Part shown: one piece after another, positions 27,280 to 37,161 of the stretch
Layout: the number at the start of each line of letters is the position of its first letter
Position numbering within the stretch: the first letter of the stretch is position 1
Assembly: GCA_026992735.1 (NCBI GenBank)
Contig: JALWYO010000110.1
Span: forward strand, 1 to 39,285
Origin: Deltaproteobacteria bacterium
Lineage (GTDB): Bacteria; Desulfobacterota; Dissulfuribacteria; Dissulfuribacterales; QOAL01
Direction: 5' to 3'
Length of the DNA stretch: 39,285 bases
Position numbers and translations under genes: made by a program
The notes under the pieces: model-generated
Told to the model about the DNA's origin: nothing
Database searches by the model: none
Seen by the model: the letters and a program-made list of their open reading frames with translations, nothing else

Positions 27280-27483
27280 GCAGGTGGTCTATAATCGAAA
27301 GTTGCCTGTCATGCCCATATAGAATAGACTGAGCTGTTATTCGGCTTCAAAAATTGGAAAGGTCCTGTATTTCAATGGATATTGCTGTGCTGGACAAGGG
27401 CTATTAAATCGTAGCCTTTATATGGTGAATACCGAAAATATGCCAGCGCGGTATCTGTTGGCGGATACGGATAAAGAGGAGAT

Positions 27484-28392
27484 ATGGCACTTAAACACAT
27501 AGAAAAACGTATAGACAAGGTCCTTAAGAAAGGACAAGTTGGAAGCCCCATACAGCCAGTGCGTATGGAACGGGATAGCAAGTTCAAGTTCAGGTGTTAT
27601 CCGGGGATTAAGTGCTTTACAAAGTGCTGCAGAAACATGAATATCATTCTTACCCCTTATGATATCGTGCGCTTGAAGCACCGTCTTGGCATAACATCAG
27701 ACATGTTTTTAAGGCTTTATACCGAACCTGAGTTGCTTGGTATCACTCAGGTCCCTGTAGCAAGGCTGAAGATGCTGGAGGACAGGGGAGGGCGCTGTCC
27801 ATTTGTAACAAAAGATGGCTGCCAGGTATATACTGACAGGCCTGTATGCTGCCGTTATTATCCTGTGGGGCTTGCAAGCCTCAGGCAGGCAGAGAAGTCC
27901 AGTGGCGATGAGGAAGAATTTTTCTTTTTGGTTAAAGAGGATCACTGCAAGGGATTTGAGGAGGATACAGAGTGGACTGTAGAATCTTGGAGAGCCGATC
28001 AAGAGTCTGATTTTTATGACCGCATGAATCGTGACTGGATGGAGTTGATTCTTCGCAAGAAGTCCTTTGGAGAAGAGACAGAAATGCCGGAAAGGGCCAA
28101 GGAGCTCTTTTTTATGGTGTCAACCAACATGGAACGGTTCCGTAGTTTTATATTTGAGAGCCGGTTTATTGATACATATTCAGTGGATTCCAGGCTTTTA
28201 AGAGAGATCTTGGAAGATGATGTCGCCCTTATGCAGTTTGGCTTCGAGTATCTGAAGGTTGCTATATTCGGTGCTGAATCTGACAAGTTAAAGCTTCGGG
28301 AAGATATTCTGGATGCCACTGTCAAGAAGATAATAAAGCGCAGGAAAAAGAGACGGCGCAGGCTTCAGCGTCTTACCAAAGGGCGGAAATAG
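27484..28392 (+). CDS. YkgJ family cysteine cluster protein
   Basis: FRCYPGIKCFTKCCRNMNIILTPYDIVRLKHRLGI...RCPFVTKDGCQVYTDRPVCCRYYPVGL. Confidence 0.9.
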   Translation: MALKHIEKRIDKVLKKGQVGSPIQPVRMERDSKFKFRCYPGIKCFTKCCRNMNIILTPYDIVRLKHRLGITSDMFLRLYTEPELLGITQVPVARLKMLEDRGGRCPFVTKDGCQVYTDRPVCCRYYPVGLASLRQAEKSSGDEEEFFFLVKEDHCKGFEEDTEWTVESWRADQESDFYDRMNRDWMELILRKKSFGEETEMPERAKELFFMVSTNMERFRSFIFESRFIDTYSVDSRLLREILEDDVALMQFGFEYLKVAIFGAESDKLKLREDILDATVKKIIKRRKKRRRRLQRLTKGRK

Positions 28393-28398
28393 ATTCTG

Positions 28399-28441
28399 AT
28401 CCGGCAATATTTAGTAGAATAGAAATGTTGCCGGATTTTAT
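28399..28441 (+). terminator. rho-independent terminator
   Basis: ATCCGGCAATATTT-AGTAGAATAG-AAATGTTGCCGGAT followed by TTTA. Confidence 0.7.
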
Positions 28442-28486
28442 ATATCTTTAAGTTAAATTCGTGTTAGTCCGAGTTGTTCTCATCTG

Positions 28487-29209
28487 ATGGCTCAAGAATT
28501 GATGATAGTCTCCCGAGATCTCTGTTTTTCATATCCAGAGAGCGATCATGCCCTTTTTTCACATATCAATTTTTCCATTGATGGACAGGGCTTTTTTTCT
28601 CTTTTTGGCTTTTCCGGTTCTGGGAAGAGCACTCTTGCCAGACTTATTGGCGGCCTCCTCAAGCCTGATTCCGGCAGTATTTTGAGATCAGGCTTGGAAC
28701 ATTCCCTGTTTTCCTACAATACGGAACGGCTTCCCGGCTGGATTACAGTAAGGGAGCACCTGGAAGATGTGGCGCCGCCAGGCAGATCAGAACTTTTGTT
28801 AGAGATTGTCTCTGAATTGGATATAGTGTCCTTTATGGACCACAAATTCCCCAGGCTTTCTATGGGCCAGAAAAACAGGGTTAATTTTGCCCGCTATCTG
28901 CTTCAGGATTTCGATCTGCTGATAGCTGATGAGGTGCTTGCCAACGTGGATGAACCGTCGAGAACCAGGATTCTCGCATTCATGAAAAGGAGATATCCTG
29001 AAAAGATGTTCATTTACATATCACACAATGCCAGAGAGGTGGCAGTATTCTCTAAGCAGGTTCTCGTTATCCCACAGGCTGGTGCCAATGGAATCACAGG
29101 GCTGATATCACTTAGCGGTATGGACCTGGATGATTTCGGGACAGCAGACAAGACGTTGGTGCAGAATAAGATGATAGAAATACTGCAGGCTTCGTCACGG
29201 GCTGTTTAA
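28487..29209 (+). CDS. ABC transporter ATP-binding protein (nitrate/sulfonate-type)
   Basis: Walker A GFSGSGKSTLARLIGG; signature LSMGQKNRVNFARYLL; Walker B DLLIADEVLANVD; H-loop ISHN. Confidence 0.88.
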   Translation: MAQELMIVSRDLCFSYPESDHALFSHINFSIDGQGFFSLFGFSGSGKSTLARLIGGLLKPDSGSILRSGLEHSLFSYNTERLPGWITVREHLEDVAPPGRSELLLEIVSELDIVSFMDHKFPRLSMGQKNRVNFARYLLQDFDLLIADEVLANVDEPSRTRILAFMKRRYPEKMFIYISHNAREVAVFSKQVLVIPQAGANGITGLISLSGMDLDDFGTADKTLVQNKMIEILQASSRAV

Positions 29210-29220
29210 TCAGGAGGCAT

Positions 29221-29958
29221 ATGAGGCTTATCCAATTTTTAGTCATTTTTTTGACAGGCATCGCCATTCTGATGATAGTTAAATACACAGGCGGCCTGTC
29301 AGACTATCTCATTCCTCCGCTACATGAGATTCTTCTGGTTACAGGCAGAGACTGGACAGATTTTTTCATGCCTGCCATGAATACAACCTCGGTAGCAGTT
29401 GCAGGGCATGTCTTTGCCCTTTTCCTTGCTGCTGTTGTGGCATTCATTGCCAGGACTGGTTCAAGAGTGGCCGGTCTTGTTAGGACGGCCGCCTACAATC
29501 TCCAGGCATATCCCGTGGTCGCCATAGCCCCTATTGTTTTTATCTTTCTGGGAGACGGGCTTGCTTCCAGGCTGCTAATCGCAGCTCTTATTTGTTATTT
29601 TCCGCTGCTGTTGAGTTTCCTGGGGATATTTTCAGACCCTGTAGTGGATGTTGAACATTTTTTCAGGCAAATAGGGAAGCTCAATTCCACTACAGAGTTG
29701 TCCATAAGGATATTTGAGAACCTTGACAAGATAATAACAGTGGTCACAGGCAGTGGAACGCTTGCAATGGTTGGGACTATTGTTGCTGAGTTTCTCGCAG
29801 CAAGCAATGGCATAGGATATGTGATAAGAAAGTCTCTATATCAAAACAATCTTGCCGCCATACTGGCCAGCTTGTTCTTTATCGGTCTGTTTTCTTCTGT
29901 CTATCTTATGACAGTGGAGTTTATAGGCAGGACTATAAAGACCAGGCTGGCTGATTGA
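29221..29958 (+). CDS. ABC transporter permease (SsuC/TauC-type)
   Basis: AYNLQAYPVVAIAPIVFIFLGDGLASRLLIAALICYFPLLLSFLGIF; VVTGSGTLAMVGTIVAEFLAASNGIGYVI. Confidence 0.85.
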   Translation: MRLIQFLVIFLTGIAILMIVKYTGGLSDYLIPPLHEILLVTGRDWTDFFMPAMNTTSVAVAGHVFALFLAAVVAFIARTGSRVAGLVRTAAYNLQAYPVVAIAPIVFIFLGDGLASRLLIAALICYFPLLLSFLGIFSDPVVDVEHFFRQIGKLNSTTELSIRIFENLDKIITVVTGSGTLAMVGTIVAEFLAASNGIGYVIRKSLYQNNLAAILASLFFIGLFSSVYLMTVEFIGRTIKTRLAD

Positions 29959-29961
29959 GAT

Positions 29962-30639
29962 CTATTTTATCCATTTGCCCGTACGTTCAAGACGTGGAGA
30001 AAACCGCTCGGAATCCCAGCTCCAGTAGATGAGAAAGGCCTTGCCCTTAACATCCTGCAGGGGAACGAACCCCCAGAATCTGCTGTCAAAGCTCTGATCT
30101 CTATTGTCTCCCATTACAAAGAGATGCCCCGGTGGTACCTTTATAGGCCCAAGGTTGTCCCTTGGCTGGATGTTGCCTGGTATTATGTTTGGATCTGTGT
30201 GCTGTACTCCGGGAGGCTCTTTACGCAGCTTGCCGTTAACATATACCTTTTTGTTGACAATTTTTATCGTGTCTCCGCCAATGCCGATAACCCGTTTTAT
30301 AAAATCTTTTTTTCTATCCAGTGGAAATATAAATACTATTACATCTCCATGATCAGGATTTTTATATTTGACTATAGTATGTCTGTTGAACGGATTTTTT
30401 ATACCGTAGATAAACTTGTTGACCAGTATGTGGTCTCCCACAAGCAGGGTCTTGATCATGGAGCCTGAGGGTATTTTGAAGGCCTGCACCACAAAAGTCC
30501 GGACAAACAGGGCTATCAGCAGAGCTATCAGGATGGCCTGGGCATATTCCTTAATTATTTGAAGTGATTTGTTATTTGTGTGATTGTCGAGTTTCATGCA
30601 GGCAATGTTAGTCCCATGAGGAATTGTGCGCAACAACAA
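29962..30639 (-). CDS. lepB: signal peptidase I
   Basis: FKIPSGSMIKTLLVGDHILVNKFIYG; DVIVFIFPLDRKKDFIKRVIGIGGD; VPPGHLFVMGDNRDQSFDSRFWGFV. Confidence 0.96.
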   Translation of the reverse strand: MLLRTIPHGTNIACMKLDNHTNNKSLQIIKEYAQAILIALLIALFVRTFVVQAFKIPSGSMIKTLLVGDHILVNKFIYGIKNPFNRHTIVKYKNPDHGDVIVFIFPLDRKKDFIKRVIGIGGDTIKIVNKKVYVNGKLRKEPPGVQHTDPNIIPGNIQPRDNLGPIKVPPGHLFVMGDNRDQSFDSRFWGFVPLQDVKGKAFLIYWSWDSERFSPRLERTGKWIK

Positions 30640-30725
30640 AGCAGGATTTGATGTATCAAGAACAGACTACTCAGGACAGAGGAGTGTTTTGTCTACGGAT
30701 TATGTTTAAGGCTATAAACCCGGAT

Positions 30726-30746
30726 GAAGGCCCTTTCAGGGCCTTC
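30726..30746. other. perfect 9-bp hairpin between lepA and lepB
   Basis: GAAGGCCCT-TTC-AGGGCCTTC. Confidence 0.7.
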
Positions 30747-30777
30747 CGGCCTCAAAAGACAAGAGTATGGCCTGCTG

Positions 30778-32592
30778 TCATACTTTGAGTATGCTAAGAA
30801 AGGCCTCCTGGGGAATTTCTACTGCTCCTACCTGTTTCATGCGTTTTTTGCCCTCTTTTTGTTTCTCAAGTAATTTTCTTTTTCTTGTAATATCGCCGCC
30901 ATAACACTTGGCGGTTACATCTTTGCGAAGAGGGGGAATTCTCTCTTTTGCAAGGACTTTATTACCTATGGCCGCTTGGATAACCACCTCAAAGAGCTGT
31001 CTTGGAATTATCTTTCTAAGTTTGGAGACCAGATCTCTGCCCCTGTAATAGGCCTTATCTCTATGGACAATAACGGAAAGCGCGTCAACAGGCTGCCTGT
31101 TTATCAAAATATCCATCTTGACCAGGTCAGCAGTACGGTAGTCCAGAAATTCATAGTCAATAGAGGCATATCCCCTTGTGATAGATTTCAGCCTGTCATA
31201 AAAGTCGAGCACGATTTCATTGAATGGTAATTCATATTTCAGGAGTACTCTTTCGGCAGTCAGGTATGTCATGTCTGTCTGCCGGCCTCTTTTTTCATCA
31301 CACAGGCCCATTACTCCACCTACATACTGTTTTGGAACGTATATCTCCATCTCTATAAATGGTTCAGATATTTTGGATATCTTGGATGTCTCTGGCATCT
31401 GGGCAGGATTGTGTATTGTTAGTTCCTCTCCACTCGTGAGCTCTACTTTATAGGCAACAGCTGGGGCAGTGCTTATAAGAGAGAGTTCGAATTCCCTTTC
31501 AAGTCGCTCTTTGACTATTTCCATGTGGAGAAGACCGAGAAAGCCGCATCTAAAGCCGAATCCGAGTGCGGAAGAGCTTTCTATATCATATGAGAAGGCG
31601 GGATCGTTCAGCCAAAGTTTTTCCACGGCTTCCTTGAGTTGATCATACTGTCCAGGGTCCACGGGATACAGTCCACAGAAGACCATTGATTTGACCGGTT
31701 TGAATCCTGGCAGAGGTTTGGCTGCCGGCTTTATCGCGCTTGTTATGGTATCTCCTATCTTTATATCCCTAACATTTTTTATCCCGGCAACAAGAAAGCC
31801 TACTTCTCCTGCGGAAAGCTCGTCCATCTCCATGATTTCAGGGATGAATGCCCCGACTTTAAGGGCTTCATATCTTTGGCGGTCAGACATCATCATTATA
31901 TCCATGCCTTTTTTTAGACAGCCATTGACTACTCTGATCAATACTACCGCACCCTGGTAAGGATCAAACCATGAGTCAAAGACCAGAGCCTGGAGAGGGT
32001 CGCTGGGAGAGCCTTCTGGTGACGGAATCTTTTTTACAATGGCCTCCAGAATGTCCTTGGTGCCCGTGCCTTCTTTTGCGCTGGCGAGTATGGCATCAGA
32101 GGCATCTATTCCTATAATGTTCTCTATCTCTTCGGCAACACGTTCTGGATCTGCGCTGGGCAGGTCTATTTTATTGAGAACAGAGATGATCTCCAGGTCA
32201 TTTTCCAGAGCAAGATATACGTTGGCCAGTGTCTGTGCTTCTACGCCCTGTGTTGAATCAACTACAAGCAGTGCTCCCTCACAGGCAGCCAGGCTTCTCG
32301 AAACCTCGTACGAAAAATCCACATGCCCCGGTGTATCTATAAGATTCAGAAGATAGTTATGTCCATCCTCGGCCTTGTAGTTGATTCTGACAGTCTGAGC
32401 CTTGATGGTAATGCCCCTTTCACGTTCTAATTCCATCTGGTCCAGAAATTGCTTTTTCATCTGTCTTGAACTCACGCTTCCGGTGAATTCTAAAATCCGG
32501 TCGGCCAGAGTGGATTTGCCGTGATCAATATGGGCAATTATAGAGAAATTTCTTATGCGTTTTCTATCTGCGGTCATGGCAGGATTTTTCAT
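30778..32592 (-). CDS. lepA: elongation factor 4 (LepA)
   Basis: [97 protein letters not shown]. Confidence 0.98.
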   Translation of the reverse strand: MKNPAMTADRKRIRNFSIIAHIDHGKSTLADRILEFTGSVSSRQMKKQFLDQMELERERGITIKAQTVRINYKAEDGHNYLLNLIDTPGHVDFSYEVSRSLAACEGALLVVDSTQGVEAQTLANVYLALENDLEIISVLNKIDLPSADPERVAEEIENIIGIDASDAILASAKEGTGTKDILEAIVKKIPSPEGSPSDPLQALVFDSWFDPYQGAVVLIRVVNGCLKKGMDIMMMSDRQRYEALKVGAFIPEIMEMDELSAGEVGFLVAGIKNVRDIKIGDTITSAIKPAAKPLPGFKPVKSMVFCGLYPVDPGQYDQLKEAVEKLWLNDPAFSYDIESSSALGFGFRCGFLGLLHMEIVKERLEREFELSLISTAPAVAYKVELTSGEELTIHNPAQMPETSKISKISEPFIEMEIYVPKQYVGGVMGLCDEKRGRQTDMTYLTAERVLLKYELPFNEIVLDFYDRLKSITRGYASIDYEFLDYRTADLVKMDILINRQPVDALSVIVHRDKAYYRGRDLVSKLRKIIPRQLFEVVIQAAIGNKVLAKERIPPLRKDVTAKCYGGDITRKRKLLEKQKEGKKRMKQVGAVEIPQEAFLSILKV

Positions 32593-32910
32593 ACAAGCTG
32601 AAGAATAATTGCGGTTTGAATTTAATAAATTACAGCAGAGTCATTCTGCCAAGAGCCTTGTAATCATACTTTGAGAACTCTGAAACACAACTATTTTATT
32701 CAAGAACGAGGTCAGTATGTTTGTGGTATATGATCATTTTTAAGACGAGGATATGGCCATGAGCAAAAGAGGCGGCTTTTCAAAGTCATCGTTTTTCATT
32801 TTTTTTAAACAAGGTTTCGGGTTTGTTTCAAGAAAATTTTGCTGAAAACCGAATAAGTATATAGCTCCATAGAACATTAACTGAAAAACAGAAAATAATA
32901 TGCGGAAAAC

Positions 32911-33984
32911 ATGAAAAATTTTAAGCTAAACAGCTTGTTCGGGAAGAAAAAGCAACCCACTGTTGGCATAGATCTGGGTTCGCATACTATAAAACTTGTG
33001 GAATTTTCCGGAGCAGGTCCCTCAAGAAAACTAAGAAAAATTGGCCGGGCACTTTTGCCGCCGGGCGCCATTGTTGATGGATCAATCAAGGATGGCAATC
33101 TTGTTGAGGATGCACTGAGGGGCTTGCTTGCTAATGTTCAGCCGAAGGTGAAGAGGGCTTCAACTTCCATCTCTGGATATTCTGTTATAGTTAAACGTAT
33201 ACATGTTCCATATATCACAGAGAAGGAAATAGAAGATAATCTGCTAATAGAAGCTGAAAAATACGTGCCTTTTGAGATTGAGGATGTCTATATAGATTTC
33301 AGCATTCTTCCGGCTGACAAGGAAAATCCAGAAGGGGCAGACATATTCCTTGTTGCCGCCAAGAGGGAGATAGTCGATACATATGCCGGTCTTCTTGAGG
33401 CTGTAGGATTGACGCCAGCAGTTATTGATGTGGATGCATTTGCCTTGGTCAATTCATTTGAGTCTGCCTTTGGAGATGTTTCAGAGCCAGCCGTCCTTGT
33501 TGATATCGGAGCTAACAAGACCAATTTGAATATAATACGTGATGGTATGCCTGTTTTTGCCAGAGATATGGCCATAGGAGGAGAGCAGCTTACAGAGGCC
33601 ATTCAGGAAGCTACCGGCCTTAATAGGGATGATGCCGAAATCGCAAAAATTGCCGGTACTGAGGATGCTGTTCTTTCCGGTGAGATCAGGCAGGTGGTCG
33701 TCGAGATGGTTGATTTATGGCTGGAAGAGATAAAAAAGGCCTTGGCATTTTTCAGATCAACAGCCAAGCCCGAAGAATATCCAGAGCATGTCTTTCTCAG
33801 TGGAGGTTGTGCTTTGCTTGCTGATATAGATAAATATTTTTTCAAGGGATTGGAACTGGAAACTACCAAGTTGAATCCTTTTCTCAATGTGTCTTATTCC
33901 AAAGATATCGATCTTGAATATCTAAATACCGTAGCTTCCCAGATGGCTATTGCCAACGGTCTTGCCATGAGGAGTGCAGAATAG
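32911..33984 (+). CDS. pilM: type IV pilus assembly protein PilM
   Basis: GIDLGSHTIKLVEFSG...VPYITEKEIEDNLLIEAEKYVPFEIEDVYIDFSIL...FLSGGCALLADIDKYF. Confidence 0.94.
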   Translation: MKNFKLNSLFGKKKQPTVGIDLGSHTIKLVEFSGAGPSRKLRKIGRALLPPGAIVDGSIKDGNLVEDALRGLLANVQPKVKRASTSISGYSVIVKRIHVPYITEKEIEDNLLIEAEKYVPFEIEDVYIDFSILPADKENPEGADIFLVAAKREIVDTYAGLLEAVGLTPAVIDVDAFALVNSFESAFGDVSEPAVLVDIGANKTNLNIIRDGMPVFARDMAIGGEQLTEAIQEATGLNRDDAEIAKIAGTEDAVLSGEIRQVVVEMVDLWLEEIKKALAFFRSTAKPEEYPEHVFLSGGCALLADIDKYFFKGLELETTKLNPFLNVSYSKDIDLEYLNTVASQMAIANGLAMRSAE

Positions 33985-34526
33985 TGATTGCAATAAATCT
34001 TTTGCCAGTAAGGGAATGGAAGCGCCGCGAGGCTGTCAGGCGCCAGATCTCCATATTTATACTGTCTCTATTGCTGCTGTTTTGTCTGCTTTTTGCAGTA
34101 GGTGCTGCTATTCAGGGCAAGGTATCTTCTCAGCGTGCAGAACTTCAGAGACTCGAGAAGAAAAAGGCTAAACTTGCCTATGTTAATAAGAAAATTAGGG
34201 AGGTTCAGAATAAGAGCAAAGAGGTTGAGACCAAGTTCCGTGCTATAGAAAAGCTGCAGCAGGGCAGAACCAGAACAGTGAGGGTACTGGATACGGTTGT
34301 CACATGCCTCCCGATTGACCGGCTATGGCTTACCAAGCTGGATTTGAAAGGCGGGAGACTTTCTCTGGCAGGTATTGCCCTTGATAATCATACCATTGCA
34401 CTTTTTATGAGGCGTCTTGAGGGATCATCACTTTTTAAAAAAGTGAGGCTTGGCAGCAGTCATAAGAAGGCTGTCCAGGGCCATGATCTGATGGCATTTG
34501 ACATGAAAGTTCAAGTTGCCGATTAA
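33984..34526 (+). CDS. pilN: type IV pilus assembly protein PilN
   Basis: MIAINLLPVREWKRREAVRRQ, single TM, coiled coil; follows pilM; GTG start. Confidence 0.88.
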   Translation: MIAINLLPVREWKRREAVRRQISIFILSLLLLFCLLFAVGAAIQGKVSSQRAELQRLEKKKAKLAYVNKKIREVQNKSKEVETKFRAIEKLQQGRTRTVRVLDTVVTCLPIDRLWLTKLDLKGGRLSLAGIALDNHTIALFMRRLEGSSLFKKVRLGSSHKKAVQGHDLMAFDMKVQVAD

Positions 34527-34556
34527 TAAAAAAACATCAGGATTGCGAGCAGATCG

Positions 34557-35315
34557 TTGAATGTAAAAACTTCAAAAATTCCAATTCCCACCGGATTGTT
34601 TGAAACAGTCTACCGGATGCCGTTGTGGCAGAAGGTGTTGATCCTTTTGGGTTCCTGGATCGTGCCCCTGGTCCTATTCTGGATTCTGTTTTTATCTGCA
34701 AGAATAGGGGAGATGGACAGCATCTCAGGAAAGATTCCCAAGTTACAACACGAGATAGAGGTGTTGGAGACTAAGCGCAAGCAGCTTCCCAAGATGGAAA
34801 AAGAGCTTGAGGCCATGCAGAGAATCTTGAACCAGGCTGTGAAGCTGCTTCCTGAAAAGGAGGATATCCCTTCAGTGTTGACAGAGATATCTATCTTAGG
34901 TAACGAGGCACGGCTGGAGTTCCAGGCATTCAAGCCCGGTAAGGAGAAAAAGGAAAAGTTTTATGCAGCTATTCCAGTATCTTTGGAATTTAGCGGCCCT
35001 TTTCATAATACTTTGGTTTTCTTCGACAAGATCAGCAGGATGGCCAGGATAGTGCACATCAAAGATGTCTCAATGGGAAATGCACGGCAGAGCGCCCAGG
35101 TCTGGAGCCAGGTGGGCGGCAACCAGGGGAACGGCAATTCTGTTCAAGCGGAATCACCTGCGGCTTCCGCTGAAGGAGCTGACAGCGGAAGCGATGTGGT
35201 TCAACGGGGTGGTTCCTGGGTAATAAATACACGGTGTACTGCAGTAACATATCGATTTCTCACTCCCAAGGAGCAGCAACATTCCAAAAAGAAGAGAAAG
35301 AAGAGAAAGAGATGA
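34557..35315 (+). CDS. pilO: type IV pilus assembly protein PilO
   Basis: TM then coiled coil; LPEKEDIPSVLTEISILGNEARLEFQAFKPGKEKKEKFYAAIPVSLEFSGPFHNTLVFFDKISRMARIVHIKDV. Confidence 0.9.
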   Translation: MNVKTSKIPIPTGLFETVYRMPLWQKVLILLGSWIVPLVLFWILFLSARIGEMDSISGKIPKLQHEIEVLETKRKQLPKMEKELEAMQRILNQAVKLLPEKEDIPSVLTEISILGNEARLEFQAFKPGKEKKEKFYAAIPVSLEFSGPFHNTLVFFDKISRMARIVHIKDVSMGNARQSAQVWSQVGGNQGNGNSVQAESPAASAEGADSGSDVVQRGGSWVINTRCTAVTYRFLTPKEQQHSKKKRKKRKR

Positions 35316-35905
35316 TGGTTCCACGGAATAGAAGGATGTTCGGGTTTTTCAAGAAAAAAGGGATATGGACCGTTGTTGTCATATCTGCCCTGAGTTTCGT
35401 GGCCTTCCAGGGAAACTGTTCAGCAAAAAAAATGTCCGATTCTGCTGGACATAGTGCTGGCGTGTCCAAAAAGATTGCTGAATATGAGCAGCGGCTCGAG
35501 AAGCTTTTGTCACCTATAGAGTATCGTTACAGCCCGGTTGGTAAGCCTGACCCCTTCAAGCCCTTTTTCAAGACAGTAATTATAAAAAAACATCCAGCAA
35601 AGAAAGGCGTCAAAAAGGATGAAAGGCCATCTCATTGTGATACCCCGCTGGAATGCATGGATGTTGGACAGCTTACTCTTGTGGCAATAATTCACGAGTC
35701 TGATGGTACTCCTCTGGCAATGGCGCAGGATGCTTCAGGTATAGGTTATGTGCTCAGGCCTGGAATGAGGATTGGTTACCGGAAGGGCAGAATTGTTTCA
35801 ATAGGTAAGGAAAAGGTCGTGGTCAGGGAAAAGGTTGAGAATCTTAAGGGAGAGTTGGTCAATCGGGATAGAATCATGTACCTTCATCCGGAGGAAAGTA
35901 AGTGA
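35312..35905 (+). CDS. pilP: type IV pilus assembly lipoprotein/protein PilP
   Basis: YRYSPVGKPDPFKPFF...LECMDVGQLTLVAIIHESDGTPLAMAQDASGIGYVLRPGMRIGYRKGRIVSIGKEKVVVREK; ATGA overlap with pilO. Confidence 0.88.
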   Translation: MMVPRNRRMFGFFKKKGIWTVVVISALSFVAFQGNCSAKKMSDSAGHSAGVSKKIAEYEQRLEKLLSPIEYRYSPVGKPDPFKPFFKTVIIKKHPAKKGVKKDERPSHCDTPLECMDVGQLTLVAIIHESDGTPLAMAQDASGIGYVLRPGMRIGYRKGRIVSIGKEKVVVREKVENLKGELVNRDRIMYLHPEESK

Positions 35906-37149
35906 TGAAGCATAGTAGAGCAAGTTTGAAAGCGGTACTTCCATATCTATCTGTCATGTTTTTGTCTTTGGCTATATGGTCATGGTTGCCTCTATCCTGT
36001 TTTGCAGCCAAGGCTGCAGATAAGTCAGGGGCAGATGTGCAATACTGGCTTCAGGAATTGAAAAACAGGAAATCTGACAGAAAAATTTCTAATAGTCATT
36101 CACCTGGAGCAAAATCAGGCAATGTGCAAATCAATTCTGCCACCACAGATTTGGGTACCCTTTCAAATACACAGGATAAGGCCCCTAAAAAAATAAGCGT
36201 CGATTTTTATAAAGTTGATCTCCATAATGTATTCAGGCTTCTTGGAAAGGTAAGTGGCAAGAATATCGTAGTGGATGAAGGTGTAAAGGGGACTCTTACC
36301 CTGGCGCTGGATAATGTGCCATGGCCTTTTGTGCTGGATATTATCAAGAATTTAAAGGGACTTGATAGCATAGAGAAAAATAATACCATAATGATATACC
36401 CCAAGGGGAAGGCTATAGAATGGGAGGGTCCGCCCAAACCGCCAGGAGCAACAGGCACGCTTCAGGTGCAACAGGCCAAACTGAAGGTAACTGCTAACAA
36501 GAAAGACAAGGCAAAGCTCCGTATCCTTCGCAAGATGCACAAGTCTAAAACGCCTTTGAAACAGATTATGGAGGCAGAAGAGCTTATCAAAAAAGCAGCT
36601 TCCATGGAAAAACATGGTAACATGATAGGTGTTTATGAAAAGTTGAAAAAGGCTGCACAATTGTGGCCGGATAACAAAAAGCTCAGAGACAAACTGGCCG
36701 CACTTGCCTTGGAACGTAACGAAATACTGGAAGCATATAATAATGCCAGGGCGGCCTTGAAGCTTGATAAGCAGGATTCAAAAGCCGCAGTCATTGCTGC
36801 TGTGGCTCTTGCACGCATGGGCAGGACGCAGTATGCCAAGGAATATTTTGAGATGGCAATGAATACCAAGCCCACAAAAGATATGCTTTGGAACTATGCG
36901 GTCTTTTCTTTCTCCCAGGGGAATTACAGGCAGGCCCTCAGGCTCATAAACAGAATAGCTGCAAATTATAATATAACTCCGGACATGATGATGCTTAAGG
37001 CGCGGTGCTATGAATACCTGTCCAAGACCAGCCAGGCTATTGCCGAGTATCGTTCAATCCTTTCGGCTGGCAACAGTTTACCGCCTGACATGGTTGAATT
37101 TGCCAGGCTGAGGCTTTCGTCTCTTACGGGGAGAGCAGGTAGTAATTAA
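35902..37149 (+). CDS. secretin N-domain (STN/PilQ-type) plus TPR protein
   Basis: KKISVDFYKVDLHNVFRLLGKVSGKNIVVDEGVKGTLTLALDNVPWPFVLDIIKNLKGL (PilQ STN-like), then TPR-like helical repeats; no secretin pore domain. Confidence 0.78.
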   Translation: MMKHSRASLKAVLPYLSVMFLSLAIWSWLPLSCFAAKAADKSGADVQYWLQELKNRKSDRKISNSHSPGAKSGNVQINSATTDLGTLSNTQDKAPKKISVDFYKVDLHNVFRLLGKVSGKNIVVDEGVKGTLTLALDNVPWPFVLDIIKNLKGLDSIEKNNTIMIYPKGKAIEWEGPPKPPGATGTLQVQQAKLKVTANKKDKAKLRILRKMHKSKTPLKQIMEAEELIKKAASMEKHGNMIGVYEKLKKAAQLWPDNKKLRDKLAALALERNEILEAYNNARAALKLDKQDSKAAVIAAVALARMGRTQYAKEYFEMAMNTKPTKDMLWNYAVFSFSQGNYRQALRLINRIAANYNITPDMMMLKARCYEYLSKTSQAIAEYRSILSAGNSLPPDMVEFARLRLSSLTGRAGSN

Positions 37150-37161
37150 GGAGGAAGGTTC

